Shown here piece by piece: positions 41,589 through 51,230 of a DNA stretch of 64,000 nt. Below the pieces are notes generated by a model. It searched no databases, was not told the DNA's origin, and saw nothing but the letters and a program-made list of their open reading frames with translations. Positions within the stretch are counted from its first letter, which is position 1. Every line of letters starts with the position of its first letter. The position numbers and the translations under genes are program-made. This stretch comes from Microbacterium sorbitolivorans (lineage in GTDB: Bacteria > Actinomycetota > Actinomycetes > Actinomycetales > Microbacteriaceae): contig NZ_KZ848473.1 in assembly GCF_003327285.1 (NCBI RefSeq), positions 806,001 through 870,000 on the forward strand, given 5' to 3'.

Positions 41589-44569
41589 TCGTAGAAAACC
41601 GCGTCGAAAACACGGCGGGCGCGGCGCGCGGCCCCGAGCCACTGCTCCTCGACGTGCCAGCCGCTGCCCGCGGGCATCTCGAGCACGCGCCCGATGCCGT
41701 CGAGCGCGCGATACCCCGTCGGCAGCAGGTCGCTCGTCGTTCCCGTCAGCAGCGTGTTCGCCGACCTCAGCCGCGTCGCGAGCCGCCAGGCGGCGCCGAG
41801 AAGTCTCGCATCGTCCTCGGCCAGCAGCCCGGCCTCATACGCCGCGAGGAGCGCGTGCAGCGTGCGCGGGGTGCGCAGGTCGGGCACGCTGTGCGCATGC
41901 TTCATCTGGATCAGCTGCACGAGCCACTCGACGTCGCTCAGGCCGCCAGGGCCGAGCTTCAAATGCCTCGTCGGATCGGCGCCCTTCGGCATGCGTTCGG
42001 TCTCGACGCGGGCCTTGATGCGCTTAATCTCGCGCACGTCCGTCGGCGCGACGACGTCGGGGTACCGAATCGGATCGATCATCGCCATAAAGTCGTCGAG
42101 CAACGACGCGTCGCCCGCGACGGCGCGAGCGCGCAGGAGCGCCTGTGCCTCCCACGACACCGACCACTTCGCGTAATACGCCCGGTATGCCTCGAGCGTG
42201 CGGGCGATCGGCCCCTTGCGCCCCTCAGGACGGAGATCGGCGTCGAGGTCGAGCGGCACGAGATTGTCCTCGCCCACCTCGCGAAGCGCCGCGACAATCT
42301 TCTTCGCGAGCTGGTCTGCGGCCGTCGGATCCACGGATCCCGCGCGATAGACGAAGAGCACGTCGGCATCGGATCCGAACCCGATCTCAGCCCCGCCATA
42401 CCTGCCCATACCGATGACCGCGAATTCGAAGCCCACGTGATCATCGGCGACGAGATCGCGCCGCACGGCGGCGAGAAGCGAATCGATCGTCACGTCGGTG
42501 ATGGTCGTGAGCGACGTCGTCACCTCCTTGATCCCGAGCGCGCCCGTCATCGCTCCCATTGCGGTGCGCAGCAGCTCGCGACGACGCAGGGCACGGATCC
42601 GCTTCGCAGATTCCTTGAGCGACACTCGCCGCGCCATGATCGAGCGCGCCTCGTGCGCGAGCACCTCGTGGGTGCGGGGGCGGAGCTGCTCGTCGGAGTC
42701 GAGCCACGAGGCCGATTCCGGGATCCACTCCATGAGTTCGCCGATGTACCGCGAGCCGCTCAGGATCTTCGTGAGCGACTCCGCGGCGCCCGCCGAGTCG
42801 CGCAGCATGCGCAGGAACCAGGGGCTGTCGCCCAGCCGCTCGCTAATGCGGCGGTAGGCAATGAGGCCGTAGTCGGGGTCGATGCCCTCCGAGAACCAGC
42901 GCAACATCACCGGCATGAGGGTGCGCTGCACCGTCGCCTTGCGGCTCACGCCGCGCGTGAGCGCCCCGATGTGCGAGAGCGCGCCCTTCGCGTCGCCGAA
43001 GCCGATGGCGGTGAGGCGGCCGATGGCCTCGGATCCCGTGAGCGCGCGGGCGTCGTACTCGGTCTCGGCCACCGCCGACAGCAGCGGCCGGTAGAACAGG
43101 CGCACGTGGATGTCGCGCACGTCGTGGCGCACGCGCTCCCACGTCGAGGTGACGTCGCCCGCTGTTCCACCCGCGGTTCCGGGGGTGTGATCGAACAGCC
43201 CCGTGGCGCGCGCGAGCACGCGCCGCTCCTCGTCGGTCTCGGGCATGAGGTGCGTGCGCCGCAGCTGCTGCAGCTGCAGGCGGTGCTCGAGAAGGCGCAG
43301 GATCCGGTAGTCGGTCGCGAAGCTCGCCGCGTCCGCGCGGCCGATGTAGCCCCGCTCGACGAGCGCGTCGATCGCCGAGAGCGTGCTCTGCACCCGCACG
43401 GCCTCGTCGCTCCAGCCGTGCACGATCTGCAGCAGCTGCACCGTGAACTCGACGTCGCGCAGGCCACCGGGGCCGAGCTTCAGCTGCCGGGCGACCTCGT
43501 CGGCGGGGATGTTGGCCGTCACGCGGCCGCGCATGTCCTGCACGCTCTCGACGAAGCCGTCGCGTTCGGAGCTCGCCCACACGAGCGGCCGCGTGGCCGC
43601 CATGTAGGCGGCGCCCAGCGCGGCGTCTCCCGCGAGGGGCCGCGCCTTCAGCAGCGCCTGAAACTCCCACGACTGCGCCCAGCGGTCGTAGTACGCGAGG
43701 TGCGAGGCGAGGGTGCGCACGAGCGCGCCCTTCTTCCCCTCGGGGCGCAGGTTCGCGTCGACCTCCCACAGCGGCGGCTCGGCCTCAAACTCGTCGATGC
43801 CGCGCATCGTGAGCATCGCGAGCCGCGTCGCGACCTCGAGCATGCGCGGATCCGAGATCCCGGATCCGTCGGCCCCCTCGGCGACGAAGATCACGTCGAC
43901 GTCGGAGACATAGTTGAGCTCGCGTGCGCCGGCCTTACCCATACCGATGATCGCCAGGCGCGTGTCGGCGATCTCCTGCGCCGAGAACTGGCCCTCGGCC
44001 ATGCGGCGCGCGACGCGAAGCGACGCCTCGAGCGCCGCGGCCGCGGCGTCGGACAGCGCGGCGGTGACGACGCGCACGACCTCCACCGGATCCGGCGCCG
44101 AGAGGTCGAACGCCGCGATGCGCACAAGCTCGCGGCGGTACGCGACGCGCAGCGCCACCCACAGCGCGGCGCCGCGCCCCTCGCTCGTCGCGTCGACGAT
44201 GCGGCGCGTCATCTCGGCGGCGGTCGGCAGCGCCGGCCTCATGCCGACGAGGTCGCGCAGGTGCACGGGGTGACGCAGGTAGAAGGCCGCGATGCCCTGG
44301 GAGGCGCCGAACAGCCGCCACAGGATCTGGGGGGCGGCGGCGTCTCGGAGCACGCCGCGCACCGGATCCGGCTCGCGGCGCGCAACCTGCACGAGCGCGC
44401 GCACGGCGGCGTCCGGATCCGCGCTGCGCGCCGCGCCCGCGACGAGCTCGTCGCGCGGTACGCCCGTCAGCTCCGTGAGCTCATCGAGCGCGCTCGCGGC
44501 CTCGCCGAGGTCGACGAAGCCCGCGCGCGCAAGCTGTGATCGGGGCGTGACGCGCCCGCCGGCCCGCAT
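41582..44569 (-). CDS. glnE: Glutamine synthetase adenylyltransferase/deadenylylase
   Basis: This bifunctional 995-residue enzyme adds AMP to or removes it from the tyrosine of GlnA (Y402 of the protein at 7809-9233). Both nucleotidyltransferase halves are complete: an N-terminal one with YVSDVDVIFVAE and a C-terminal one with GFGSDADVLFVY, each followed by LRPEGKKG or LRPEGRKG and KLGPGGL. It starts 7 bp after glnA2, so the two are co-transcribed. GTG 44551 is a plausible alternative start. Its stop codon lies in the transposon target duplication. Confidence 0.96.
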   Translation of the reverse strand: MRAGGRVTPRSQLARAGFVDLGEAASALDELTELTGVPRDELVAGAARSADPDAAVRALVQVARREPDPVRGVLRDAAAPQILWRLFGASQGIAAFYLRHPVHLRDLVGMRPALPTAAEMTRRIVDATSEGRGAALWVALRVAYRRELVRIAAFDLSAPDPVEVVRVVTAALSDAAAAALEASLRVARRMAEGQFSAQEIADTRLAIIGMGKAGARELNYVSDVDVIFVAEGADGSGISDPRMLEVATRLAMLTMRGIDEFEAEPPLWEVDANLRPEGKKGALVRTLASHLAYYDRWAQSWEFQALLKARPLAGDAALGAAYMAATRPLVWASSERDGFVESVQDMRGRVTANIPADEVARQLKLGPGGLRDVEFTVQLLQIVHGWSDEAVRVQSTLSAIDALVERGYIGRADAASFATDYRILRLLEHRLQLQQLRRTHLMPETDEERRVLARATGLFDHTPGTAGGTAGDVTSTWERVRHDVRDIHVRLFYRPLLSAVAETEYDARALTGSEAIGRLTAIGFGDAKGALSHIGALTRGVSRKATVQRTLMPVMLRWFSEGIDPDYGLIAYRRISERLGDSPWFLRMLRDSAGAAESLTKILSGSRYIGELMEWIPESASWLDSDEQLRPRTHEVLAHEARSIMARRVSLKESAKRIRALRRRELLRTAMGAMTGALGIKEVTTSLTTITDVTIDSLLAAVRRDLVADDHVGFEFAVIGMGRYGGAEIGFGSDADVLFVYRAGSVDPTAADQLAKKIVAALREVGEDNLVPLDLDADLRPEGRKGPIARTLEAYRAYYAKWSVSWEAQALLRARAVAGDASLLDDFMAMIDPIRYPDVVAPTDVREIKRIKARVETERMPKGADPTRHLKLGPGGLSDVEWLVQLIQMKHAHSVPDLRTPRTLHALLAAYEAGLLAEDDARLLGAAWRLATRLRSANTLLTGTTSDLLPTGYRALDGIGRVLEMPAGSGWHVEEQWLGAARRARRVFDAVFYDL

Positions 44570-44576
44570 CCGCGCG

Positions 44577-45911
44577 TCAGACGACGTCGAACGTCGTCTT
44601 GAGCTCGAGGTCGGTCACCTGCGAGCGGTACTGCTCGAACTCGCGACGCTTGTTCGCGAGCACGTAGCGGAAGACCTGCTCCCCCAGCGTCTCGGCGACG
44701 AGCTCGCTCGACTCCATGAGCTCGATCGCCTCCTCGAGGCTCGAGGGCAGCGCGCGGTAGCCGAGCGCGCGGCGCTCGCTCGACGAGAGCGCCCAGACGT
44801 TCTCCTCGGCGGCCTCGGGCAGCTCGTACTCTTCCTCGATGCCCTTGAGGCCCGCCGCGAGCATGAGCGCGTAGGCGAGGTAGGGGTTCGCCGCCGAGTC
44901 GATGCCGCGGTGCTCGAAGCGCGCCGACTGGCTCTTGCCCGGCTTGTACATCGGCACGCGGATGAGCGCCGAGCGGTTGCTGTGGCCCCACGTGATGTAG
45001 CTGGGCGCCTCGTCGCCGCCCCAGAGGCGCTTGTACGAGTTCACGAACTGGTTGAGCACGAGCGAGATCTCGCTCGAGTGGTGCAGCAGGCCCGCGATGA
45101 AGCGGCGGCCGGTGACCGAGAGCTGCTGGGGCGCAGACTGGTCGTAGAACGCGTTCGAGTCGCCCTCGAAGAGCGACATGTGCGTGTGCATGCCGCTTCC
45201 GGGCTGGTCGGCGAGGGGCTTGGGCATGAACGTGGCGCGCACGCCCTGCTCGATCGCGACCTCCTTCACGACGGTGCGGAAGGTCATCAGGTTGTCGGCC
45301 ATCGTCAGCGCGTCGGCGTAACGGAGGTCGATCTCGTTCTGGCCGGGGCCGCCCTCGTGGTGGCTGTACTCGACCGAGATGCCGAGCTCCTCGAGCATGC
45401 GCACGGCGCGGCGGCGGAAGTCGTGGGCCGTGCCGCCGGGGACGTTGTCGAAGTAGCCCGCGTTGTCGACCGGCACCGGCTTGCCGCCGTTCGGCCCGTC
45501 CTTGAACAGGTAGAACTCGATCTCGGGGTGCGTGTAGTAGGTGAAGCCCATGTCGGCGGCGCGCGACAGCGTGCGCTTCAGCACATTGCGCGGATCCGCG
45601 ACCGCGGGCTGCCCGTCGGGCGTCGTGATGTCGCAGAACATGCGCGCGGTCGGGTCGACCTCGCCGCGCCAGGGAAGGATCTGGAACGTCGACGGATCCG
45701 GGTGGGCAAGCAGGTCGCTCTCCTGAACGCGCGTCAGGCCCTCGATCGCGGAGCCATCGAAGCCGATTCCCTCGCGGAACGCCCCCTCCACCTCGGCGGG
45801 CGCGATCGCGACGGATTTCAGCGTGCCAATGACGTCGGTGAACCAAAGGCGAACAAACTTGACGCCGCGTTCTTCGATCGTGCGGAGCACGAAATCCTGC
45901 TGCTTATCCAT
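44577..45911 (-). CDS. glnA2: Glutamine synthetase type I, second copy
   Basis: This 444-residue enzyme has the type I features FDGSAIEG, EFYLF, HHEGGPGQNEIDLRY and KPLADQPGSGMHTHMS. It matches the actinobacterial GlnA2 group, which is shorter than GlnA1 and follows it in the order glnA1-glnE-glnA2. GlnA2 members are usually not essential for bulk glutamine synthesis. It lies 17 bp downstream of a 61-codon gene and directly upstream of glnE. Confidence 0.94.
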   Translation of the reverse strand: MDKQQDFVLRTIEERGVKFVRLWFTDVIGTLKSVAIAPAEVEGAFREGIGFDGSAIEGLTRVQESDLLAHPDPSTFQILPWRGEVDPTARMFCDITTPDGQPAVADPRNVLKRTLSRAADMGFTYYTHPEIEFYLFKDGPNGGKPVPVDNAGYFDNVPGGTAHDFRRRAVRMLEELGISVEYSHHEGGPGQNEIDLRYADALTMADNLMTFRTVVKEVAIEQGVRATFMPKPLADQPGSGMHTHMSLFEGDSNAFYDQSAPQQLSVTGRRFIAGLLHHSSEISLVLNQFVNSYKRLWGGDEAPSYITWGHSNRSALIRVPMYKPGKSQSARFEHRGIDSAANPYLAYALMLAAGLKGIEEEYELPEAAEENVWALSSSERRALGYRALPSSLEEAIELMESSELVAETLGEQVFRYVLANKRREFEQYRSQVTDLELKTTFDVV

Positions 45912-45928
45912 GCACTCAGCCTAAGGGG

Positions 45929-46114
45929 TCAGTCGTCCCACTCAGCGTCGCGGCGCTCGTCTTCTTCCCATGCGTCGGCACGTTTTTTCAGAAGCTCGGG
46001 CGCGCGGGCCGCTTCCTCGGCCGTATCGAAGGGTCCGGCGAGGTCAAGCACCGACGACTGCGTGCCGTGCTCGACCTGCCCCGTGCGCAGGTTGTACCAG
46101 TAGCTCTCGGTCAT
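45929..46114 (-). CDS. Small conserved acidic protein
   Basis: This 61-residue protein starts TESYWYNLRTGQVEHG and has an acidic Glu/Asp-rich C terminus. It resembles small SPOR-like actinobacterial proteins of unknown role found upstream of glnA2. It overlaps the lnt stop by 4 bp and precedes glnA2 by 17 bp. This supports a single transcript lnt-orf-glnA2-glnE. Confidence 0.7.
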   Translation of the reverse strand: MTESYWYNLRTGQVEHGTQSSVLDLAGPFDTAEEAARAPELLKKRADAWEEDERRDAEWDD

Positions 46115-47673
46115 GCCTCGAGGCTACGCCGAAAACGCACGGCGAGCACCCCGAAGACGACGAGCGCTGCGAACGGCCCGAGAAGAAGGATCCCGCGGAT
46201 CCATGCGGCGCCCCACACGGCGGGCGTCGTGCCCTCGCGCACCTCGACGTCGCGCACGATGGCGCCCGATGTGTCGGCGGCGATCTGCTCGACGGTGGAT
46301 CCGTCGGCCGCAATCACCTCGCTGGTTCCGACGGTCGAGACGTTCACGACCGCGCGGCCGGTCTCGATCGCGCGCATGCGGGCGAACTCGAGCTGCTGCA
46401 GGTTCTCGGCGGATCCGCGGAAGTCGGCGTTGTTCGTCTGGAAGACGAGCACGCCCGCGCCGTCGTTGATGCTCTCGTGCACGAGCGAGTCGTAGAGCAC
46501 GTCGAAGCAGATGGCGAGGCCGATCGTGGCGTCGCCGGCCGTCATCGTCGGGCTATCGGTTCCCGGCGTGTACTCGCGTCCGATCATCCCGATGAGCGAC
46601 GGCACGATCTTCTCGAAGACAGAGCGAGCCGGAACGTACTCGCCGAAGGGCACGGGATGACGCTTGGAGTGCGTCTGCGTCGCGCCTTCCTCTGTCCACA
46701 GCATCGACATGTTGTAGGTGTCGTCGCCGACATCGGCGGCGGCATTCAGCAGGGTCGGGGCGCCCGTGGCGCGCGAGAGCGCTGACAGCACGAGGGCCGC
46801 CTTGTCGTCTCCCCGCGGATCCAGCCCGACGCCGCCCTCAGGCCAGGCGATCAGGTCGGCCCCGGAGTCGAGAACCGCCTCGCTCGCCTGCAGCTGGGCG
46901 TTCAGCACGTCGTAGCGGCCGCGCTCGTCGAGGTACGCGGTCGGGCCGTTGCCCTGCACCGCGGCGATCCGCATCGACCCCACGACGTGCGTCGGGAACT
47001 GCGGCACGAGGGCGGCAACAACGAGCACCAGCGCCGGCGCCGCGAGCGTCCACCAGCGACGCTGCCGCCGGCCGGTCGCGATGAGGCGCGCGGCCTCCAC
47101 GGCCAGAGCGACCGCGAAGACGACGACGAAGGTCAGGCCGTCGACGCCGATCCACGAGGCGAGCTGCGCGAGCGGGCTCTCGGCCTGCCCCATGCCGACG
47201 CGACCCCACGGAAACCCGCCGAACGGCCAGGATCCCATGACGATCTCGCGCATGGTCCATAGGCCCGCGATGACCGCCGCGGTCACGCCCATGCGCCACA
47301 GCGGAGCGCGCACGATGCGCCGCACCCAGCGGTACGCGAGCGAGATAAGAATCGCTCCGAGGCCCATGAAGAGCGCCTCGACGCCCGCGAGCGCGATCCA
47401 CGGCACCCACGCGAGTTCGTTGTCGCCGAGGAACGACTCGGCCCAGCTGACGTGGGGCACGTAGAACGCGAGCCCGAAGCCCGAGCCGACGAGCAGGGCG
47501 CCGCCGGGGCGCCGCCCGATCAGCGAGACGAGCGAGAGGGCGATCGCGACGAAGGCGAACGGCCAGATCCCGGGCGCGGGAAAAGACACCATGAAGGCGA
47601 GGCCGCCGATCACGGACAGGGCCGTGGCCGACCAGAGCGGCAGAGCGGTGGAGGGACGGAGGACGCGCGTCAC
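46111..47673 (-). CDS. lnt: Apolipoprotein N-acyltransferase, backbone copy
   Basis: This 520-residue membrane enzyme has N-terminal helices and the nitrilase triad E279 (WPEGGVGL), K337 (SKRHPVPFGEYVP) and C389 (AICFDVLY). The start is GTG 47673. It aligns end to end with the island copy at 25887-27446 and shares long motifs such as FQTNNADFRG and ENLQQ. It is the housekeeping enzyme by context, next to rimM and glnA2. Confidence 0.92.
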   Translation of the reverse strand: MTRVLRPSTALPLWSATALSVIGGLAFMVSFPAPGIWPFAFVAIALSLVSLIGRRPGGALLVGSGFGLAFYVPHVSWAESFLGDNELAWVPWIALAGVEALFMGLGAILISLAYRWVRRIVRAPLWRMGVTAAVIAGLWTMREIVMGSWPFGGFPWGRVGMGQAESPLAQLASWIGVDGLTFVVVFAVALAVEAARLIATGRRQRRWWTLAAPALVLVVAALVPQFPTHVVGSMRIAAVQGNGPTAYLDERGRYDVLNAQLQASEAVLDSGADLIAWPEGGVGLDPRGDDKAALVLSALSRATGAPTLLNAAADVGDDTYNMSMLWTEEGATQTHSKRHPVPFGEYVPARSVFEKIVPSLIGMIGREYTPGTDSPTMTAGDATIGLAICFDVLYDSLVHESINDGAGVLVFQTNNADFRGSAENLQQLEFARMRAIETGRAVVNVSTVGTSEVIAADGSTVEQIAADTSGAIVRDVEVREGTTPAVWGAAWIRGILLLGPFAALVVFGVLAVRFRRSLEA

Positions 47674-47682
47674 CCGGCGAGC

Positions 47683-48237
47683 CTACTCGGCGTCGTCGGG
47701 AAGCTCCTCGAAGAGACCGGCCGGGGGCGTCATGATGACGCGGCCACCCTCGAGGTCGACCTCGGGCACGATGGCCGACACGAACGGCACCATCACCTCG
47801 GTCTCGCCAACGGAGACGATCAGCAGGTCCTGCGAGGGCAGGTGGTCGACGCGCGCGATCCGGCCGATGACCTTGTCATCGCGGACGGCGTCGAGGCCGA
47901 TGAGCTGGTGGTCGTACCAGGCGTCGGGCTCTTCGGGCGACGAGTCGTCCTGGTCGACCCAGAGGATCGCCCGCGCGAGCGTCTCGGCGGCGTTGCGGTC
48001 GTCGACGCCCTCGAAGAAGATGACGGGGCTGGCGTTCATCCAGCGGAACTCGCGCACCGTGACGGTCTTGCGGTGCCACTGCGACTGCTCGGGCACCTGC
48101 AGGGTGAACGACGCACCGGGCACGAAGCGGCCATCGGGGTCGTCGGTGTACAGCTCAAGCTTCAACGCGCCCTTGAGGCCGTGTGCCTTGAGGACACGAC
48201 CGACCCGGAGCTGGCTCTTAGGCGTCGCGGCAGACAT
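47683..48237 (-). CDS. rimM: 16S rRNA processing protein RimM
   Basis: This 184-residue 30S assembly factor binds S19 and acts in 16S maturation. It has the N-terminal VGRVLKAHGLKGALKLELYTDDP and the C-terminal PRC-barrel with DLLIVSVGETEVMVPFV. The genes rpsP, khpA and rimM form the standard actinobacterial order, with 1-bp contact between khpA and rimM. Confidence 0.95.
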   Translation of the reverse strand: MSAATPKSQLRVGRVLKAHGLKGALKLELYTDDPDGRFVPGASFTLQVPEQSQWHRKTVTVREFRWMNASPVIFFEGVDDRNAAETLARAILWVDQDDSSPEEPDAWYDHQLIGLDAVRDDKVIGRIARVDHLPSQDLLIVSVGETEVMVPFVSAIVPEVDLEGGRVIMTPPAGLFEELPDDAE

Positions 48238-48467
48238 CAGTCGTCGGCCACGTCGACGCGAACGCGACGGTCGGCGGCGAGGGCCTTCACAACCGTGCGC
48301 AGCGATTTTGCGGTGCGACCGCCGCGCCCGATCACGCGACCACGGTCGTCCGAGGCGACGTGCACTTCCAGCACGTCTCCTCGTGACGAGGTGGTTTCGT
48401 CGATGCGGACGTCGTCAGGATGATCGACGATGCCCTTGACGATGTGTTCGAGCGCGGCGGCCAGCAC
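48237..48467 (-). CDS. khpA: KH-domain RNA-binding protein KhpA
   Basis: This 76-residue single-KH protein has the GXXG loop as VIGRGGRTAK. KhpA proteins bind RNA, often with KhpB. It sits between rpsP and rimM as in other Actinobacteria and Firmicutes. Confidence 0.93.
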   Translation of the reverse strand: MLAAALEHIVKGIVDHPDDVRIDETTSSRGDVLEVHVASDDRGRVIGRGGRTAKSLRTVVKALAADRRVRVDVADD

Positions 48468-48474
48468 GATGCGA

Positions 48475-48891
48475 TTACTCCGCGGCGGCGTCGGCCGCAG
48501 CGTCCTCGGCGGGAGCCTCGGCGGGCTCCTCAGCCTTCTTCGGCGCAGCCGGCTTCACAACCGACTTCTTCGAGGCGTCGGCGACGTACGCCGTCTTGTC
48601 CTCGGCGACCTTGAGGGTGCTCTTCGCGTCCTTGTCACCCTTGAACTTGCCCCAGTCGCCCGTGATCTTGAGGATCGCGGTGACCTGCTCGGTCGGCTGC
48701 GCGCCGACGGAGAGCCAGTACTGGGCACGCTCGGAGTTAACCTCGATGAACGAGGGCTCCTCGGTGGGGTGGTACTTGCCGATTTCTTCGATGACACGGC
48801 CGTCGCGCTTGGTGCGCGAGTCGGCGACAACGATGCGGTAGTAGGGCGCGCGGATCTTACCCAGGCGCTTCAGACGGATCTTGACAGCCAC
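48475..48891 (-). CDS. rpsP: 30S ribosomal protein S16
   Basis: This 138-residue protein (GTG start) has the S16 core [24 protein letters not shown] and [15 protein letters not shown] Lys/Ala/Glu-rich C-terminal extension of about 50 residues is common in Actinobacteria. It is the first gene of the rpsP-khpA-rimM cluster. Confidence 0.96.
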   Translation of the reverse strand: MAVKIRLKRLGKIRAPYYRIVVADSRTKRDGRVIEEIGKYHPTEEPSFIEVNSERAQYWLSVGAQPTEQVTAILKITGDWGKFKGDKDAKSTLKVAEDKTAYVADASKKSVVKPAAPKKAEEPAEAPAEDAAADAAAE

Positions 48892-49091
48892 GATTCTCCT
48901 AGTGGATGACGAAAGTGAATGAACCTGTTCGCGCGGCGCGTGGGGTCATGCACGCAGGCGGAAGCTCTAAATGATGATGGAGCGACGCGCTGGATAGAGG
49001 GTCGAGCACACGCTCCAGCTACCCATTCTGCCAGATCCCCACCTGGAAGGCGAACGTGAACACGCTCGGCGCGTTTGCGATTTTGAGCTAG

Positions 49092-49110
49092 TTAGGCAAG
49101 GCTTGCCTGT
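49092..49110. promoter_or_regulatory. DtxR/IdeR iron box upstream of siderophore uptake operon
   Basis: TTAGGCAAGGCTTGCCTGT matches the 19-bp DtxR consensus TTAGGTTAGGCTAACCTAA at most positions and is itself nearly palindromic. It lies 40 bp before the substrate-binding gene, so the operon should be repressed in high iron. Confidence 0.8.
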
Positions 49111-49149
49111 GAGCTTCACATCGGAGCGATCCCCCATGGAAAGGCCCTC

Positions 49150-50199
49150 ATGTCAGTGCGCCCGCTTTTCGCCACCCTCGCCGTCGCCGGCACCGTCCTC
49201 GCACTCGCATCATGCGCTTCGGACACTGCCGCTGAGACACCTCAAGCCGACAGCACCTGTACTCCGGCGGAGGCACCGACCGTTGAATCCGACGTGACCG
49301 TCGAACACGCGCTCGGCACCACGACGATCCCTGCGGGCGCCAGCCGCGTCGCGTCAGTCGGTTGGGGCAACCAGGACGTCGCGCTCGCGCTGGGCTTCGC
49401 GCCCGTCGGTGCGGATGACCAGACCTGGTCGATGACGGGCGACGATGGCCTCGGCCTGTATGACTGGACCCTCGACGGCTATGCAGCCCTCTGCGCCGAC
49501 GAGCCCGTCATCTTCGACACGACCGACGGCGTCGACTTCGAGGCGATCGCCGACGCGGCGCCCGACGTGATCCTCGCCGCTTACTCGGGCCTGACGGAGG
49601 ACGACTACGCGACGCTCAGCAAGATCGCCCCGACGGTCGCCTACCCCGACATCCCCTGGTACACCCCGTGGCGCGAGGCGATCCAGCTCGACGCCGACGC
49701 GCTCGGCAAGTCGGCGGAGGGCGAGGCCCTCGTCGCCGACCTCGACACGCAGATCGCCGACGCGAGCGCCGACATCACGAGCTTCGAGGGCAAGAAGGCG
49801 GCATTCTTCTACGTGAACCCCGCCGACCTCTCGACGATCTCGATCTACGCGACGGGCGACTCGCGCACCGCGTTCCTCGGTGACCTCGGCTTTGACGCGC
49901 CCCAGTTCGCCGTCGACACCTCGGAAAGCGGCGCGTTCTACGCCGACATCGCCGCCGAGAACGCCGACATCCTCTCCGACGTCGACGTGTTCGTCATGTA
50001 CGGCGACGACGACCTCGTGAAGGCGTTCCAGGCGGATCCGCTGTGGAGCACGCTCGACGCCGTTAAGAACGGCGCCATCGTGACGATGGGCTCGGGCGAC
50101 GCGCTCAGCGGTTCGGTCACCCCGACCGCCCTCTCGATCCCGTGGATGCTCGACACGTACGTCGGCATGCTCGACGACGCCGCGTCGCTGGCGGAGTGA
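49150..50199 (+). CDS. Iron-siderophore ABC transporter, substrate-binding lipoprotein
   Basis: This 349-residue lipoprotein has signal peptide and lipobox LASC (Cys 22), then a FepB/FecB-like two-lobed domain (ASRVASVGWGNQDVALALG; APDVILAAYSGLTEDDY; PTVAYPDIPWYTPWRE). It captures ferric siderophore outside the cell. The siderophore type cannot be told from sequence. Permeases and ATPase follow with overlapping starts and stops, and a DtxR box lies upstream. Confidence 0.9.
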   Translation: MSVRPLFATLAVAGTVLALASCASDTAAETPQADSTCTPAEAPTVESDVTVEHALGTTTIPAGASRVASVGWGNQDVALALGFAPVGADDQTWSMTGDDGLGLYDWTLDGYAALCADEPVIFDTTDGVDFEAIADAAPDVILAAYSGLTEDDYATLSKIAPTVAYPDIPWYTPWREAIQLDADALGKSAEGEALVADLDTQIADASADITSFEGKKAAFFYVNPADLSTISIYATGDSRTAFLGDLGFDAPQFAVDTSESGAFYADIAAENADILSDVDVFVMYGDDDLVKAFQADPLWSTLDAVKNGAIVTMGSGDALSGSVTPTALSIPWMLDTYVGMLDDAASLAE

Positions 50200-51230
50200 G
50201 TCAGACCGCACTTACCGCCCGCCGTTCCCCGCGCATCGCGTGGGGAACGGCGGGCGGTGTCGCCGTCGTGCTGATCGCCGTCGGCTGCTCGCTCGTGTTC
50301 GGATCCCGCACCGTGTCGCTCGGCGAGGTCGCCGAGGGGCTCCGCGCGTTCTTCACGGGAGAGCAGGCATCGCAGATCGGCGCGATTGCCGTGACCGAGC
50401 GGATCCCCCGCACCGTGCTCTCTATCGTCGCGGGCGCGGCGCTCGCGCTCTCGGGCGGCGTCATGCAGGCGGTCACGCGCAACCCGATCGCCGACCCCGG
50501 AATTCTCGGCGTCAACACGGGCGCCTCGCTGTTCGTCGTGTGCGGCATCGCCTTCCTCGGCATCAGCTCCGTGTACTCCTACCTCGTGCTCGCCCTCGTC
50601 GGCGGCACGCTCGCCGCGATCGTCGTTTATATCGTCGGATCGCTCGGCGCGGGCGGCGCGACGCCCATCAAGCTCGCGCTCGCGGGCGCCGCGATGAGCG
50701 CGGCCCTCTCGTCCCTCGTCAGCGCCGTGATGCTTCCGCGCGCCGCCGCCATGAACGACTTCCGCTTCTGGCAGGTCGGCGGCACGGGCGGTGCGACCTG
50801 GGGCGCCATCGGCGCCGTCGCTCCCCTGCTCCTCCTCGGCGCGGTCGCGATCTTCGCGCTCTCGGGCAGCATGAATGCGCTCGCGCTCGGCGACGAGGTC
50901 GCCCGCGGGCTCGGCGTCAAGGTCGGCACGACGCGCGCGATCGCCGCCGCCGCCGGCGTGCTTCTCTGCGCCTCCGTCACGGCCGTCGCCGGCCCCATCG
51001 CCTTCGTCGGCCTCATGGTGCCGCACGCCGTGCGCCTCGTCGTGGGCCCGGACCAGCGCGCCATCCTGCCGCTGTCGGCCCTCGGCGGCGCGGCCCTGCT
51101 CTGCATCGCCGACACGATCGGCCGCCTCATCGGCTCGCCCAGCGAGGTCGAGGCCGGCATCGTCACCGCCTTCCTCGGCGCGCCCGTGCTCGTCGCCATC
51201 GCCCGCCGCACCCGGATGAGGGCCCTATGA
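50196..51230 (+). CDS. FecCD-type siderophore permease 1
   Basis: This 344-residue permease (GTG 50196, overlapping the upstream stop by GTGA) has about nine helices and FecCD motifs RIPRTVLSIVAGAALALSGGVMQ and GPIAFVGLMVPHAVRL. It pairs with the next gene as a heterodimeric channel. Confidence 0.92.
   Translation: MSQTALTARRSPRIAWGTAGGVAVVLIAVGCSLVFGSRTVSLGEVAEGLRAFFTGEQASQIGAIAVTERIPRTVLSIVAGAALALSGGVMQAVTRNPIADPGILGVNTGASLFVVCGIAFLGISSVYSYLVLALVGGTLAAIVVYIVGSLGAGGATPIKLALAGAAMSAALSSLVSAVMLPRAAAMNDFRFWQVGGTGGATWGAIGAVAPLLLLGAVAIFALSGSMNALALGDEVARGLGVKVGTTRAIAAAAGVLLCASVTAVAGPIAFVGLMVPHAVRLVVGPDQRAILPLSALGGAALLCIADTIGRLIGSPSEVEAGIVTAFLGAPVLVAIARRTRMRAL

Noticed and set aside
41477-44539. 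Very long plus-strand open frame of about 1020 codons opposite glnE
   Set aside because: It is antisense to glnE, with Arg/His/Ala-rich shadow composition, no domains and no ribosome site. Long antisense frames are expected at this GC content.
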